This document shows positions 1 through 11,321 of a stretch of DNA of 64,000 nt, piece by piece. The stretch is taken from contig OW240917.1 of assembly GCA_933207985.1 (NCBI GenBank), positions 125,575,829 to 125,639,828 on the forward strand, given 5' to 3'. The notes under the pieces were generated by a model. The model was not told where the DNA came from. It worked only from the letters and a program-made list of their open reading frames with translations, and did no database searches. The DNA comes from Pelobates cultripes (lineage: Eukaryota; Chordata; Amphibia; Anura; Pelobatidae). The first letter of the stretch is position 1. Each line of letters opens with the position of its first letter. The translations under genes and the position numbers were made by a program.

Positions 1-1434
1 CTAGTTACAGCTGACGTTACATCATTATATACCGTTATTGAGCATTTGCAAGGCTGTGAAGCCATCCAATATTCTCTGGCCACATATTCTGATTTGAAGA
101 ATGACCAAATAGATTTTCTTGTGGCATGTATAGCCTTCATTCTGACACACAATTATTTCTGGGCTGAAGGTAACTATTATTTGCAAATAGAAGGTACCGC
201 CATGGGGACACGTTTTGCGCCAAGCTATGCCAATCTCTTTATGGGCAAATGGGAGGACGAGTTTATATGGGACCATTGCCCTTTTGGCGCAAAACTGTCC
301 CTATGGCGGAGATACATCGATGACTGTATTTTTATATGGAAAGGGGATCTTGACTCTTTGGAAGAATTCAAGATCTACCTGAATAACAATCCATACCATC
401 TTAAGTTTACCTTCACCCAGTCCAGAGAACATGTGGAGTTTCTTGATCTCGATATATATACAGAAGAAGATAAAATACAAACCAAGACCTTCAAAAAGAA
501 TGTTGACTGTAACAGCTTCATTCCCTATAACAGCCACCACAGACCCATATGGCTGAGAAGTATACCTCAAAATCAATTTAGAAGAATCAGACGGAATTGT
601 TCGGAATTTGAAATATGTAAAGTACAGATGGAGGAGATGAAAGAAAGATTCATTACGAAGGGATACCCCATAGATTTATTGGGGGAAGCTATAGAAAAAA
701 CTCTTAAGGTACCACGAGAAGAAACACTTTGCAACAAGATCAAGGTAGATAAATCCAACAACAATACCCCAGCTTTTATCACGAAATATAGCAATCAATC
801 ACAGGTGATACAAAAAATACTTAGGAAACATTGGGGCATACTAACAAGTGATTCCACTATATCACAATTTATGGAAGATAAGCCCAAAATGATATTCACA
901 AGAGCCCCTAATCTTAAGTTGATGTTGGCTCCTACTATCAAATCCGAAAACACTAAGAAAACACCAGAAAATCAAAAATGTTTTACAAGATGTCAGAAGT
1001 GTATCGGATGTCGGAATAATCCTAAAGCAAAAATAAAAAGCACTGGATTTATCTCATCCAATGACCAGAAAGAATATAGAATTAACACAGAAATGAACTG
1101 CAATACTGTAGGAGTGATATACCTTATTACATGTCCCTGCCAAAAACATTATGTGGGACGGACCAAAAGACCTCTAAAAACTAGGATTGCAGAACACATT
1201 CGGAATGTGAAGAAAGGTTTATTAACTCACAATTTATCAAAGCATTTTAAGGAGATACATAATGCAGATCCAACAGGCCTGACATTTATGGCAATAGAAA
1301 AAGTGAATGTACACTGGAGAGGAGGCAGCATAGATATCAATTTAGATCAAGCTGAAACTAAATGGATATTTTTTCTTGATACTCTAGCCCCCAACGGTCT
1401 GAATATAGATTTTGAATTAAATGCTTTTTTATGA
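1..1434 (+). CDS. Penelope-like element polyprotein, 3' part: reverse transcriptase plus GIY-YIG nuclease
   Basis: The frame is open from base 1 to a TGA at 1432-1434, giving 477 residues, so the 5' part lies outside the window. Seen: RT motif A (ADVTSLYT, residues 4-11), motif B (GTAMGTRFAP, about 65-74), the catalytic YIDD box (105-108), a cysteine-rich linker (CQKCIGC, from 331), and a C-terminal GIY-YIG domain with GVIY at 371-374 and YVGRT at 384-388, followed by the usual arginine of RTRIAEH type. In this family the RT copies element RNA at a nick made by the GIY-YIG nuclease. The frame has no internal stop, which suggests a young insertion. The cysteine linker suggests a Neptune- or Penelope-type member, but the exact clade cannot be set by eye. 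The apparent internal start near base 46 is only a TTG codon; the true N terminus is upstream of the window. Confidence 0.9.
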   Translation, partial: LVTADVTSLYTVIEHLQGCEAIQYSLATYSDLKNDQIDFLVACIAFILTHNYFWAEGNYYLQIEGTAMGTRFAPSYANLFMGKWEDEFIWDHCPFGAKLSLWRRYIDDCIFIWKGDLDSLEEFKIYLNNNPYHLKFTFTQSREHVEFLDLDIYTEEDKIQTKTFKKNVDCNSFIPYNSHHRPIWLRSIPQNQFRRIRRNCSEFEICKVQMEEMKERFITKGYPIDLLGEAIEKTLKVPREETLCNKIKVDKSNNNTPAFITKYSNQSQVIQKILRKHWGILTSDSTISQFMEDKPKMIFTRAPNLKLMLAPTIKSENTKKTPENQKCFTRCQKCIGCRNNPKAKIKSTGFISSNDQKEYRINTEMNCNTVGVIYLITCPCQKHYVGRTKRPLKTRIAEHIRNVKKGLLTHNLSKHFKEIHNADPTGLTFMAIEKVNVHWRGGSIDINLDQAETKWIFFLDTLAPNGLNIDFELNAFL

Positions 1435-2460
1435 GACTTTTTAGGACTATTTTTAGCCCCATATCACCTTTTATCTCTCCTTTTTTTTTTTTTTTTTTTG
1501 TATTGATCTTTTTATTATATAGAGTTTTCCTTAGTATAATATACTTGCGCTCTCTTTCTGTTTTAATCGAACTTTTTCTGTTTTAATCGAACTTTTTTAG
1601 TCTTGTATCTCAATCTATATCTGTTTCCATCTGATATATCCACCTCTCTAAGTATATAATATATTTTATATGTATATATTTTATTTGCATATATCTTATT
1701 TGCATAAATTGTAAGACCTGCAAAGATATTTTTAGTATAAATAATTCCCCTCTCAGCATAAGTAATTATGTCCAAGAATAATCCAAACTGAATATAATAA
1801 AATCTAATAACGTTTTAAAACAATCCGCGATATATTCTTGTTCTGTGCACTAATGTCTCTGTCTCGTTGCAGGATCGAACTTAAAGAAACTTCTCTTTTC
1901 TTTTCTTTTCTCTCCTTTAATTTAAGCAATCAAAAGTTTAGGGAATGGCAACTGTTAACCATATTGTTTGTAATAGTTAAATTGTATGCAATTGCCACTC
2001 CTAATATGATAGGGATACAATGTTTAGTATCCCCAATTGCACATAATGACTTTTAGGAGGTAAACAATAAAGAACATATGTAATAACAATAATAGTTATA
2101 CTGTAATTGAATCAACAAGTAATGAATCAAGTTTGTCTGTTGATAACTATATTGTTTCGATTAATTACACAATATACAGAATCATAATTAATGCTATTGT
2201 CTGCTATGACTGCAAAAGATTAAGTCTATGATTATACATTGTGTGTAAATATAATTTATACATATTTTTTTATTCTTTATTTTTTATTTTATTTTTTATT
2301 CGTTTCATATACTTTTATTACTTACCCAATGTTTATTATATTATTAATTCAGAATGTTATGTGATGAATATGAATTTTATTGTGATGAATATGGATTTTG
2401 TTGTTTCCTTTCCGATGTAATATATACATACTAATTTTGACCAACAAATATATTGTAATG
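1435..2460 (+). other. AT-rich 3' untranslated tract of the Penelope-like element
   Basis: No coding frame of note. It holds a T-run near 1482-1499, a short tandem repeat of a 17-18 base unit ending in aatcgaacttttt (about 1559-1597), and long TA-rich stretches. It lies between the stop codon and the hammerhead-bearing terminal region, so I read it as element 3' UTR. Secondary insertions cannot be excluded. Confidence 0.45.
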
Positions 2461-3340
2461 AATTGGTTAATTAATCAATTATCACCGGAGAGGTTTAAAA
2501 GCACTCCCAGAAGGAGTGGAACCCAGATGTCTCTGAGGAAGTAGGGCTATCTCCCTACGAAACGCGTCAGACAAGTGTAAACGTTCACACAGCGATAGTA
2601 AGAAGAGGTTTCAGCACAGCAGTCCGGCGATTAGTGTGAAGCTCAGCCTTCTCCACGGCACGATCTGACGAGCAGTACAGTTCCCCCCGAAGTGAGGCTC
2701 GAGGTGGAACGCACTGTGACACGCAAACCGGCCTCACCGGTTACAGCATTCAGCTACTATACTTGAAATCAGCATCCAGATCCATCCGTGCCGGAATCTA
2801 AGGTCTTAGTGCATTTTTTACCTTCTACTATCTATTGCAAAATATGTGAACAGAATTTTATTACCATTTTCATATATTTTTGTATATTTTTGTACTTTTA
2901 ATAAATTGGGTTTTAACCCTTTTAGTTACTCTCCGGCTACACTATAATTATTTTTCTTAGCAGCCAGTTCCATATACTGGTGCTTGCTTATTATTATTTA
3001 TCACTATATGTATGTTGGCAATATATATATATCCGAGGAGGATTTTGCCAAGTTCTCTTTTATACTCTTATTGTGTATGGAAGTAAATTATACAGGCAGT
3101 GGCTATCTCTACCAATGAGCTGTATCTTTTTGGACTGATAACCTTGCCACACACTCTGTTTATTCATCTGAGTATATTTTATATATTACTTTTTGACGTC
3201 AGTGTAGAAGCTCCTGGATCCCTACTGCTGGTTTTTCAAGCAGAATATACTCTTACTATTGTTTTAATAGGTTTTTGGTGGATTCCTATTTTATCCAGTT
3301 TTTGAGCTTCTTTTTAGGTTTATTTTTCCCTCGTTTTTTC
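2461..3340 (+). repeat. Penelope-like terminal region (pLTR-like) with hammerhead fold
   Basis: A GC-richer block (about 2485-2810) follows the AT-rich 3' UTR and contains the hammerhead-like fold at 2529-2572. It ends in AT-rich DNA with an AATAAA-like signal (taataaattgg near 2900) and more low-complexity sequence to about 3340. Penelope-like elements are known to carry LTR-like terminal repeats with hammerhead motifs. Only one copy of this terminal region is visible because the 5' half of the element is outside the window. The outer boundary is approximate. Confidence 0.5.
2529..2572 (+). ncRNA. Hammerhead-ribozyme-like fold 1
   Basis: Read directly: stem I strand GTCT (2529-2532), core CTGAGGA (2533-2539), one extra A (2540), stem II GTAGGG / CCCTAC (2541-2546 with 2553-2558, loop of 6), core GAAA (2559-2562), a short stem III made from ACGCGT (2562-2567), cleavage-position C at 2568, and stem I partner AGAC (2569-2572). 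This is the type I hammerhead order. ACGCGT is self-complementary, so stem III could form between two molecules, as described for minimal hammerheads in Penelope-like elements. The extra A between CTGAGGA and stem II departs from the textbook core, so cleavage activity is unproven. Confidence 0.6.
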
Positions 3341-3669
3341 TCTGTATTTTTTACATGTGAAATACCCTCAATACCGTTCTGTCAGCAGTGACTCAAAGAT
3401 CAGACATAATCATAACACTGGCTTATATAACAGTTCACTTTTCTCAAAGCAGAAATAACATTACTCAACACTAAGCAGAGAATCGTGTTCCTTGATTGAA
3501 ACTGAACATACAAGTAAAAGGAAATTCATTTGGACAAGAAAGAGATGGGGATCCTTTTTGCCGTTGGACTCCGTGAGGACGTCCAGCGTCAAATAAGTGC
3601 GATTTGCTCCATGTAAATCGCGGAAGTGGCCTCTAGTGGCTGTCAGGTAGACAGCTACTAGAGGCTGGA
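3341..3669. other. No gene; short hairpin beside a MITE
   Basis: No coding potential seen. The end of the stretch (about 3632-3665) is an imperfect hairpin built on ctctagtggctgtc and its complement. The same word recurs as a hairpin inside the neighbouring MITE at about 3977-4013, so this may be an outer arm of a larger or duplicated element. Confidence 0.4.
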
Positions 3670-4160
3670 TTAAAGGACCACTATAGTGCCAGGAAAACAT
3701 ACTCGTTTTCCTGGCACTATAGTGCCCTGAGGGTGCCCCCACCCTCAGGGACCCCCTCCCGCCCGGCTCTGGAAAGGGGAAAGGGGTTTAAACTTACCTT
3801 TTTCCAGCGTTGGGCGGGGAGCTCTCCTCCTCAGTTCCTCCTCCTGGGCTGAATGCGCACGAGCAGCAAGAGCTGCGCGCGCATTCAGCCGGTCACATAG
3901 GAAAGCATTCATAATGCTTTCCTATGGACGCTGGCGTGCTCTCACTGTGAAAATCACAGTGAGAAGCACGCAAGCGCCTCTAGTGGCTGTCAATGAGACA
4001 GCCACTAGAGGAAATAGGGGAAGGCTTAACCCATTCATAAACATAGCAGTTTCTCTGAAACTGCTATGTTTATGAAAAAATGGGTTAAACCTAGCTGGAC
4101 CTGGCACCCAGACCACTTCATTAAGCTGAAGTGGTCTGCGTGCCTAGAGTGGTCCTTTAA
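3670..4160. mobile_element. MITE with TTAA target duplication
   Basis: TTAA stands at both ends (3670-3673 and 4157-4160). The termini just inside are inverted repeats, AGGACCACTATAG at the left and AGGACCACTCTAG read from the right. Just inside the left end is a near-perfect palindrome (about 3677-3722) centred on a short spacer. No transposase is present. TTAA duplication plus an AGG-type terminus fits the T2/Kolobok-like MITEs described in frogs; piggyBac-derived MITEs also use TTAA, so the superfamily is an inference. Confidence 0.7.
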
Positions 4161-4498
4161 CTCTGCAGTGTAAACATAGCAGCAGGCAGGGTTAAAACTA
4201 GGGGTACCAGCTGGCACCCAGACCACTTTATTTATTTAATTGTATATTTTGTGCACAATAGCCAGTTAAGTATAATAGGCAGGTAGATTTTTAGAATTGA
4301 GGACTCAGTTTGAAATTTCAAGAGAATTCTGTCCCCAGCCATTTCTGAGTTACAGTGTTATTCATTAAAAGTCAGAATTGTGGGGCGTGGCCGAGACACG
4401 GAGCGAGCTGGACGCATGTGAGTGAAGCTCCGCTCCGCTCCGATCACACTGCTTAAAGCTCATAATAGCATACTGAACTACACAAATTACAAAGGAAA

Positions 4499-5374
4499 AT
4501 GGAAAAAAGACTTCCAAAGAAACAACCTAAGAAGCCGGCAGACACGGGAGCATCTGTGGCCGAACTTTTCGCCAACTCCCACCAAAGCACAGCGGGCCCG
4601 CAAGATGGCGGAGACTCAGATGCAGGGGCCTCACAGACACCAATGCGGCCAGCTACAACGCCTGGGAGACACCCACAAACCCCAGATACTGCTCAAATTC
4701 TATCTAAACTAACGGAGGTTAAAACATACCTCGAGAAATTGAGCGACCCACACAGGTACTCCGCGGTGAAATCCAGTCCATTGGTGACCGACCACAAGGC
4801 TGGAGCAACACCTCGAATCCACAACTGTCGCACATAATGCGGCCATCAAGCAGGTGAACACCCTAACGGAAATACTCACCAACGCAGAGCTAGTAATAGA
4901 AGACATGGCGAATAGGTCTCGCTGTAACAACCTGCGCCTGAGGTGCTTGCCTGAAACACCGGGGAAGGGCCCAATGGCGGAGCTAGTGACCCAGATTCTC
5001 AAGCCACTATTACCAGAGCTCCCTGATCACCTCTGGCTCATAGAACGCGCCCACAGGGCCCTGCGCACGACACGGACCGAGGGGGAAGGTCGGGGGGGCG
5101 GGTGGCCGATAGGGACATCAGGACCAAGGACACATTAGCTGATTCAGCAAAGGAGATCGCATGGGGGGAGAAGGAGAAGTACACACGCCAAACCAAAATA
5201 GACTACCCTATACCCCATAGCGCTCGCCAGGAGCGCATACCCCCGACCAGCCAAGGTCGGCAATTAGTCTTGAGACGACCTTCACTAGCCCATAGGCCAC
5301 TGACCGCATACCCGGCCCCCCACCCCACCAGGAAAGAGACGGGCCAGTTAGACAGGGGAACATTACAAAGCTAA
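4499..5374 (+). pseudogene. LINE ORF1 (nucleic-acid chaperone-like), frameshifted
   Basis: Three overlapping frames carry one decayed ORF1. The first (4499-4837) is a basic, Ala/Pro/Thr-rich N terminus. The second (about 4850-5105) contains VIEDMANRSRCNNLRLRCLPE-like sequence, which matches the junction of the coiled coil and the RNA-recognition-like domain of L1 ORF1 proteins. The third (5102-5374) continues with charged residues. ORF1 proteins bind element RNA in the cytoplasm and assemble the retrotransposition particle. At least two frameshifts break it. The coding strand is rich in A and C, as is usual for L1-type LINEs. Confidence 0.65.
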
Positions 5375-5928
5375 GAAGGGGGACAGCCAGGACGAGGGAA
5401 ATGACAAGCCCATTCACCCCCCCGCACGCAGCCCCCCCGACATGACAAGACACTACAACTGAAGCCCGCCCAGAGGGCGCAGACGACCCCGAGGGACTTA
5501 GACCGGGTACGACAAGACTTAGAGAGGGTTGGACCCCCACGGATATGTAGAGACCCGCAAAGAGGTGAACACACACGAACAGGAATTCTATATTTTCTGA
5601 AATCACTAGTTCAGTACTAACATTTAAGTTTAAAAGCGGTGAAGGCACACCCGGTGGTATATACTCACAGTTCATCTACCCACTGTTCAGGGTGATGAAA
5701 CCGGGAGCTACACCCCACTTACTTCTGGCAATGGGTAAGACCAGACACCACTTGTTGTTTTGTTATTATTTTTCCCTTTGTTTTTTCCTTGTTATCTTTA
5801 TCCTACTTTCCTTACTATTTCTTATCAGGCACGGAGGGCTTAAGGAGCCAAGAACAATGGTTACCACAGTAGACACAACCAGGGGACTATCAGAAGCGAC
5901 CGAGACAGCAAGTACAACATATTGGAAC

Positions 5929-6801
5929 ATGGAGTTAAAAGTAGTATCCATCAACGTTAAGGACCTGAATGCTCCCAAAAAAAGGAGGGTGATGTTTAGG
6001 GAAGTGAAAATGATGGGTGCGGATATCGCCTTCCTTCAAGAGACACACATGGCGAAACATACGACTCTCAAAGTAAGTGATCGCACATACTCTACATCTC
6101 ACAAAGCCAGATCACTGCATAAAAGGAACAGGGTAGCAATACTTCTACGCAACACATGCCACATCAACATCTCCACTATAGATGCAGACCCAGAGGGGAG
6201 GTACATCATCTTAACGGGTTCCATACACTCGCATACAATACACATGCTTAACATCTATGCCCCAAACACCCCGGAACATGAGTTCTGGGAGAAGCTAAAA
6301 AACAAAATAAATGCCCTGCCACATGGCATAATACTCATGGGGGGTGACTTCAACGCCGTACCGTCTCCAGCTGCCAACAGGAGCACTAAGACAGGACAAC
6401 TGAGAACTCATGGAAGAGGACATCAGGACAAGGCCCTATACGAATTCATCAAATCTACCGGATTCGTAGACATCTGGCGAGCACAACATCCTGGTACCGT
6501 AGACTATACATTCTATTCTGCCCCTCATGGCACGTACTCGAGGATTGACTTATCGTCAATCGGGTCCATCACATGGTCGGACTACGCGGAAGTCACAATC
6601 CGACAATACTTTGTGGAAAATGCGACTGAGGACGTCGCACCTGGAATAGTTTGGGCTGCACATAAAGCAGTGATAAGAGGCACATGCATACGCCTCGCCA
6701 ATAGCAAGAAAAAACAAAAAACACAACAACTCAAACAACTACTGGAGAAGCTCCGAAATGCGGAACAGAAACATAAAACACCCACCTGGCAAAGGAACTG
6801 A
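5929..6801 (+). pseudogene. LINE ORF2 endonuclease domain (APE-like), catalytic His replaced
   Basis: The conserved part starts at the ATG at 5929 (MELKVVSINVKDLN); the frame is open further upstream to 5692, where the sequence is hydrophobic and looks like intergenic DNA. Motifs in order: N in SINVKDLN, E in LQETH, the LNIYAPN box, D and N in GGDFNAV, DIWR, YTFYS, and SRID. The final motif, normally SDH, reads WSDYAEV, so the last catalytic histidine has become tyrosine (CAC to TAC). The family nicks target DNA to prime reverse transcription. The frame ends at 6799-6801; a +1 shift near 6785 continues the protein towards the RT. Confidence 0.8.
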
Positions 6802-7740
6802 GGGACACAAGGAGACCAATTACAGAACTATTATTAGACGATGCAGCTCGGGACATCATTTGGTCCAGGAGAACCTACTACGAAAAAGCGAATAAGACCG
6901 ACACCCTACTCGCAAGGGCACTAAGACCACGACAACGAAGAACTCACATCGGAGCAATCAAACAGAAAGATGGCACCATCAAAAGCACACCAGCTAGCAT
7001 AGCCCAGACTTTCACGGAATACTATAGAACATTATATAACCACACACCCAAAACCATGAGGCAGATGTCCAAATGCACGCCTTCCTCCGGAATCTAAAAC
7101 TACCGAAGTTGTCGACTGCAGTGATACAAAAATTGAACAAAGACATAACAAGGGATGAAATAGACAAAGCCATAGCGGGACTAAAGAGTCACAAAGACCC
7201 TGGCCCCGATGGCTTTGTAGGGGGATACTACAAAACGTTTCAAGGAGAACTGTCTCCTCAACTAACACAACTTTTCAACAATTTTATGGCAGGCGGGAAC
7301 CCAGAGAAAGAAATGTCCCTGGCAAACATAATATTTATCCCCAAGCCTGGTAGGGACCCCATGATACCAGCAAACTACAGGCCCATATCCTTAATTAACC
7401 AGGACGTCAAGATCCTAGCAGAACGCCTTAACCCCATCCTGAAAACACTGATACATCCAGACCAAGTGGGGTTTATCCTAGACCGCCAACTCTTCGAGAA
7501 TACCAGAAGAAATATAGATATAATATGGAGACAGAGAACGGCCAAACTCCCCACCCTAGTGGTATCAATTGACGCGGAAAAAGCGTTTGATAGAGTCGAA
7601 TGGCCCTACCTTTTTAACCTCCTAACGTACCTGGGTTTCCCAGATAAATATACATCCTCCATAAAAGCAGTGTACAGCAACGCAACAGCCCAAGTAAAAA
7701 TATATCGAGAAATATCCTTTTCCGACAAACACAAAGGGGG
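6785..7740 (+). pseudogene. LINE ORF2 reverse transcriptase, N-terminal half only
   Basis: From about 6785 one frame reads through a linker typical of L1 ORF2 (AKELRDTRRPITELLLDD) to about 7085, then shifts to the frame 7073-7747. That frame has the RT entry motif KSHKDPGPDGF, then ANYRPISLIN, a Q-V-G-F box (DQVGFILDRQ) and motif A, SIDAEKAFDRVEW. It should continue to the GxxQGxPLSP and FADD boxes, but after the VYSNATAQVKI region it jumps at about 7725-7740 into sequence from beyond the RT. The polymerase catalytic aspartate pair is therefore absent. Confidence 0.8.
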
Positions 7741-8913
7741 GGACTAGGCCTCCCACACTTATATTACTACTACATAGCGTCCCAACTCGCACAGATAGAA
7801 ATGTGGCACACCCCGTTAGATGTGAGGAGATGGGTAGACCTAGAGTCCCTACTAACAGGATCAGACCTACCCCAATACTACATATGGGTACCAAAGGCAC
7901 ATAGTCCTATCCTACGTACAACTTGCCCAGCGATCCTAAATTCTATAAGAATATGGAATGCAACAGCCCACAAATTTAAATTAATATCCAACCCATCATC
8001 GTTGATTCCTCTGCTGAGAAATAGAGCCTTCCCCCCGGGAATGTTAGCAAGACACTTTGCCAACCTAGAAAAAGCGGGACTGCAGAGGATATGCCACATG
8101 TATAGGAACAACACGCTAGTCACATTTGATGATCTACAACAGACAACACACCTCACCCCAGCTGACTTCTTCAGATTCCTACAACGCAAAGATTACATGA
8201 ACAATTCACACCTAAAACATGCAGCAACAGGGCACTTGTCCTTCCTGGAAAGAATGTGCCTCCAAGAAAAAACACAGACAGGTCTGATCTCAAAACTATA
8301 TGCTCACATAAGCTTAGAAACAAAGGAATGGGGCACACTCACATATACTGAAATATGGGAGAGAGAGCTGGGGGAGGAACTCAGGGGAGCAGACTGGAGG
8401 GAAATATGGGAGGCCAACACCTCTGTATCCATATGTGTGTCTCTCCAAGAACAGGCAGTTAAGACACTCCTTTGGTGGTATACTACGCCAGTAAAATTGT
8501 GTCAAATGGGGAAAACCCCAACAGATGACTGCTGGAGGGGATGCGGCCTGAAAGGCACATACCTCCACATGTGGTGGGAGTGCCCCAAGGTACGAGGCTT
8601 CAGGAAGGAAACCCAATCTCTGATATCGCAAATATTCCATGAAGCACCGGCCTTAAACCCATGGACATACCTTCTCAATAGACCCCTGGATAACTGGACA
8701 AAACGAGAGCAAAAACTTATACACAAGGTGACCTAGACGGCAAGGAGAGCATTAGCTCAAACGTGGTTAGGGGCAGAAACGCCCCCACAGAGCACAGTTA
8801 AATCGAACATAAAAGACATATACCTCATGGATAGCCTGACGGCTAAAGTCCGTGGATCTACGTCAACATTCGAGAAAATGTGGGAACCATGGACCTCCAG
8901 TGACCTGGCCTAA
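7738..8913 (+). pseudogene. LINE ORF2 C-terminal region with zinc knuckle
   Basis: The frame begins at the deletion junction with RGGLGLPHLYYYYIASQL, a sequence expected just after the RT in L1/Tx1 ORF2. It runs to an in-frame TAG at 8734-8736 and continues in the same frame to a TAA at 8911-8913, so the TAG looks like a premature stop rather than the natural end. Near base 8530 is a Cys-Cys-His-Cys knuckle with spacing C-x3-C-x7-H-x4-C (CWRGCGLKGTYLHMWWEC), a hallmark of the ORF2 C terminus. Alone it has no enzymatic domain. Confidence 0.75.
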
Positions 8914-9339
8914 GACACAAGCACAGACAGGTTAGGTCCAGCGCAGTTACCCACCCCCAGACCAGCAGACCCCTGACGGGCCCCCTGGGGAAAGAGACAG
9001 TATAACACAAGCCGACTGATACCAACACCCTCTACCCTGATGAACTTACCCTACTACCTATACCTCTCTCTTATTCTATCCTATATCTCAATTCATATCT
9101 TTTTCTGGTTATTGGGACTGGGAAGAGTTCCACAGTTGAATGTTATGTTGTATAAACGTTATATAAAGAAAAAAGAAAGCATATTGACATACCGGAATGC
9201 CGACCTATTCATAAAGCAAAAACCAAACAAAGACTGAACACTGTGTATTATGAACAACTTTACACAATATTGGCACTGTTTACTGTATGCTATGCAAAAT
9301 GTCAAATGCTTTTCTCAAAAATAAAGTATTCAAAAAAGA
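8914..9339 (+). other. 3' UTR and tail of the L1/Tx1-type LINE
   Basis: Non-coding, A/C-rich at first and then AT-rich. It ends with aataaagtattcaaaaaag directly before the second copy of the target duplication. The short LINE at 58060-59362 ends in a very similar AATAAA-ATTCAAAAAA string. Confidence 0.7.
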
Positions 9340-9387
9340 AAAAGTCAGAATTGTCTGGAATTCAAAGTGAATTGCAAACTTATAGCC

Positions 9388-10372
9388 AAAACATAGAAAC
9401 ATAGAATGTGACGGTAGATAAGAACCATTCGGCCCATCTAGTCTGCCCAATTTTCTAAATACTTTCATTAGTCCCTAGCCTTATCTTATAGTTAGGATAG
9501 CCTTATGCCTATCCCACGCATGCTTAAACTCCTTTACTGTGTTAACCTCTACCACTTCAGCTGGAAGGTTATTCCATGCATCCACTACCCTCTCAGTAAA
9601 GTAACACTTCCTGATATTATTTTTAAACATTTGTCCCTCTAATTTAAGACTATGTCCTCTTGTTGTGATAGTTTTTCTTCTTAAATATAGTCTCCTCCTT
9701 TACTGTGTTGATTCCCTCTATATATTTAAATGTTTCTATCATATCCCCCCGTCTCGTCTTTCCTTCAAGCTATACATGTTAAGATCCTTTAACCTTTCCT
9801 GGTAAGTTTTATCCCGCAATCCGTGAACCAGTTTAGTAGCCCTCCTCTGAACCCTCTCTAACGTATCAATATCCTTCTGAAGATGCAGTCTTCAGTACTG
9901 TGTACTTCCCTCTTTCTACTGCTAATACCTCTCCCTATACAACCAAGCATTCTGCTAGCATTTCCTGCTGCTCTATTACATTGTCTGCCTACCTTTAAGT
10001 CATCAGAAATAATCACCCCTAAATCCCTTTCCTCATATGTTGAGGTTAGGACTCTATCAAATATTCTGTATTCTGCCCTTGGGTTTTTACGTCCAAGATG
10101 CATTATCTTGCACTTATCCACATTAAATGTCAGTTGTCACAATTCTGACCATTTTTCTAGTTTACCTAAATCATTTGCCATTTGGCTTATCCCTTCTGGA
10201 ACATCAACCCTGTTACATATCTTAGTATCATCAGCAAAAAGACATACCTTACCATCAAGACCTTCTGCAATATCACTAATAAAAAATATTAAAGAGAATG
10301 GGTCCAAGTACAGATCCCTGAGGTACCCTACTGGTGACAAGTCCAAGCTTCGAATATATTCCATTAAAGGAA
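9388..10372 (-). mobile_element. CR1/L2-like LINE, 3' end fragment
   Basis: On the minus strand this reads as the back half of a CR1-like RT: VPQGSVLGPILFNIF near 10325-10285 in one frame, then after a frameshift KVCLFADDTKICN (the catalytic FADD box), MANDLGKLEKWS, and KCKIMHLGRKNP with ERDLGVIIS (9858-10121). It ends in a 3' UTR whose terminus is a short repeat of tctatgtt at 9388-9410. At least two frameshifts are visible. The last bases match the copies at 29405-29478 and 61802-62188. The 5' end is truncated. Confidence 0.75.
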
Positions 10373-10379
10373 CAGGTGT

Positions 10380-10582
10380 GGCAACATAAAACAAACATTT
10401 AAAGGAATCCAAGAGACTGGGAATTTCAGGAACGGAATACAGGAATGAACCCAGAAAACCCAGCATAAAGAAAATCAGACACAGAAAAGAAAACCAGAAA
10501 AACTAAACAAGAATTCTAAAAAGAGTACTGGATACCAGAAGCCAAGGCCAGACATCTCCGCAGAACAGAGCAGGATGTGACA
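10380..10582. repeat. Interspersed repeat ending in TGTGACA (copy 1)
   Basis: A purine-rich tract (many cagaaaa words), then gagtactggataccag, then aggatgtgaca. The same order occurs at 26165-26343. The second copy is the right end of a longer unit with TGTCA at its far end, so this is probably a truncated piece of that family, inserted against the 5' end of the CR1-like fragment. Confidence 0.5.
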
Positions 10583-10619
10583 CTATGAGTGTCAAATAAA
10601 TCTTCAATTTTGTATTTTT

Positions 10620-11165
10620 TTTTTTTTAATTTGGCATAGATTGGTGGTAAAATGGTTGCATGAAAAGAGTCAAAATACCCCAAGTTTATCAACTTAGGTT
10701 GTCTTCTTTTAAAAAATATATACATGTGAAGGGTTATTAATGGATTCCTGACAGATATCAGTTTTATAATGTAACTTGCGTTAATTTTGAGGGAAAAACA
10801 GTGCTACTTGTACTTATTGCCCAATAACTTTCCAAAGAAGCTAACATTGGGTATTTCTAAACTCTAAAACTATTTCACATGGGTGTTTTTTGGCAGTTGT
10901 AGATGCGTAACAGATTTTGGGGGTCAAAGTTCGAAAAAGTGTGTTTTTTTTGTTTGTTTTTTTCATTGTATTTTATAATTTTTTTTATAGTAAATTATAT
11001 GAAATTATGAAAATATGGGTGTCTTTAGAAAGAACATTTAATGGCGAGAAAAACGGTATATAATATGTGTAGGAACAGTAAATGAGTAAGGGGAAAATTA
11101 CAGCTAAACACAAGCACCGCAGAAATGTAAAAAGAGCCCTGGTCCTTAACGGTAAGAAAATTGAA
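10620..11165 (-). repeat. Interspersed repeat, inverted partner of 40930-41485
   Basis: Read on the minus strand, about 540 bases match the plus strand at 40930-41485 over many words, for example ttttcttaccgtt, aaacacactttttc, tttgacccccaaaatctgtt and ccattttaccaccaatctt. No coding frame or terminal repeat was recognised, so the class is unknown. Confidence 0.65.
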
Positions 11166-11321
11166 TTGAATTCCAAACTATTCACAATGTCTGTCTGAGA
11201 TTCAGTTAGGCAATACAATTTTGTGATTAAATGCAATTATTTAGAAATATACATATATAATAAAGAAAGTTGAATGCACTGTTATTATATAGTTTTTAAA
11301 AATAGCCAGATTATATATTAA

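Larger units (their letters stand above)
4382..9339 (+). mobile_element. L1/Tx1-type LINE, full 5' end but internally deleted
   Basis: A perfect 15-base duplication (aaaagtcagaattgt) flanks it, at 4367-4381 and 9340-9354, so both ends of one insertion are defined. The 5' end begins ggggcgtggcc; the 3' end is an A-rich tail after aataaagtattcaaaaaag. Inside are ORF1 fragments (4499-5374), an APE-type endonuclease (5929-6801), the front of the RT (about 6785-7740), and the C-terminal part with a zinc knuckle (7738-8913). The centre and end of the RT domain, including the expected FADD box, are missing at about 7725-7740. The copy cannot encode working machinery. Confidence 0.85.

Noticed and set aside
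7801..8736. 311-codon frame as an unknown host protein
   Set aside because: It continues a LINE ORF2 C terminus with its zinc knuckle and lies within one duplication-bounded LINE.
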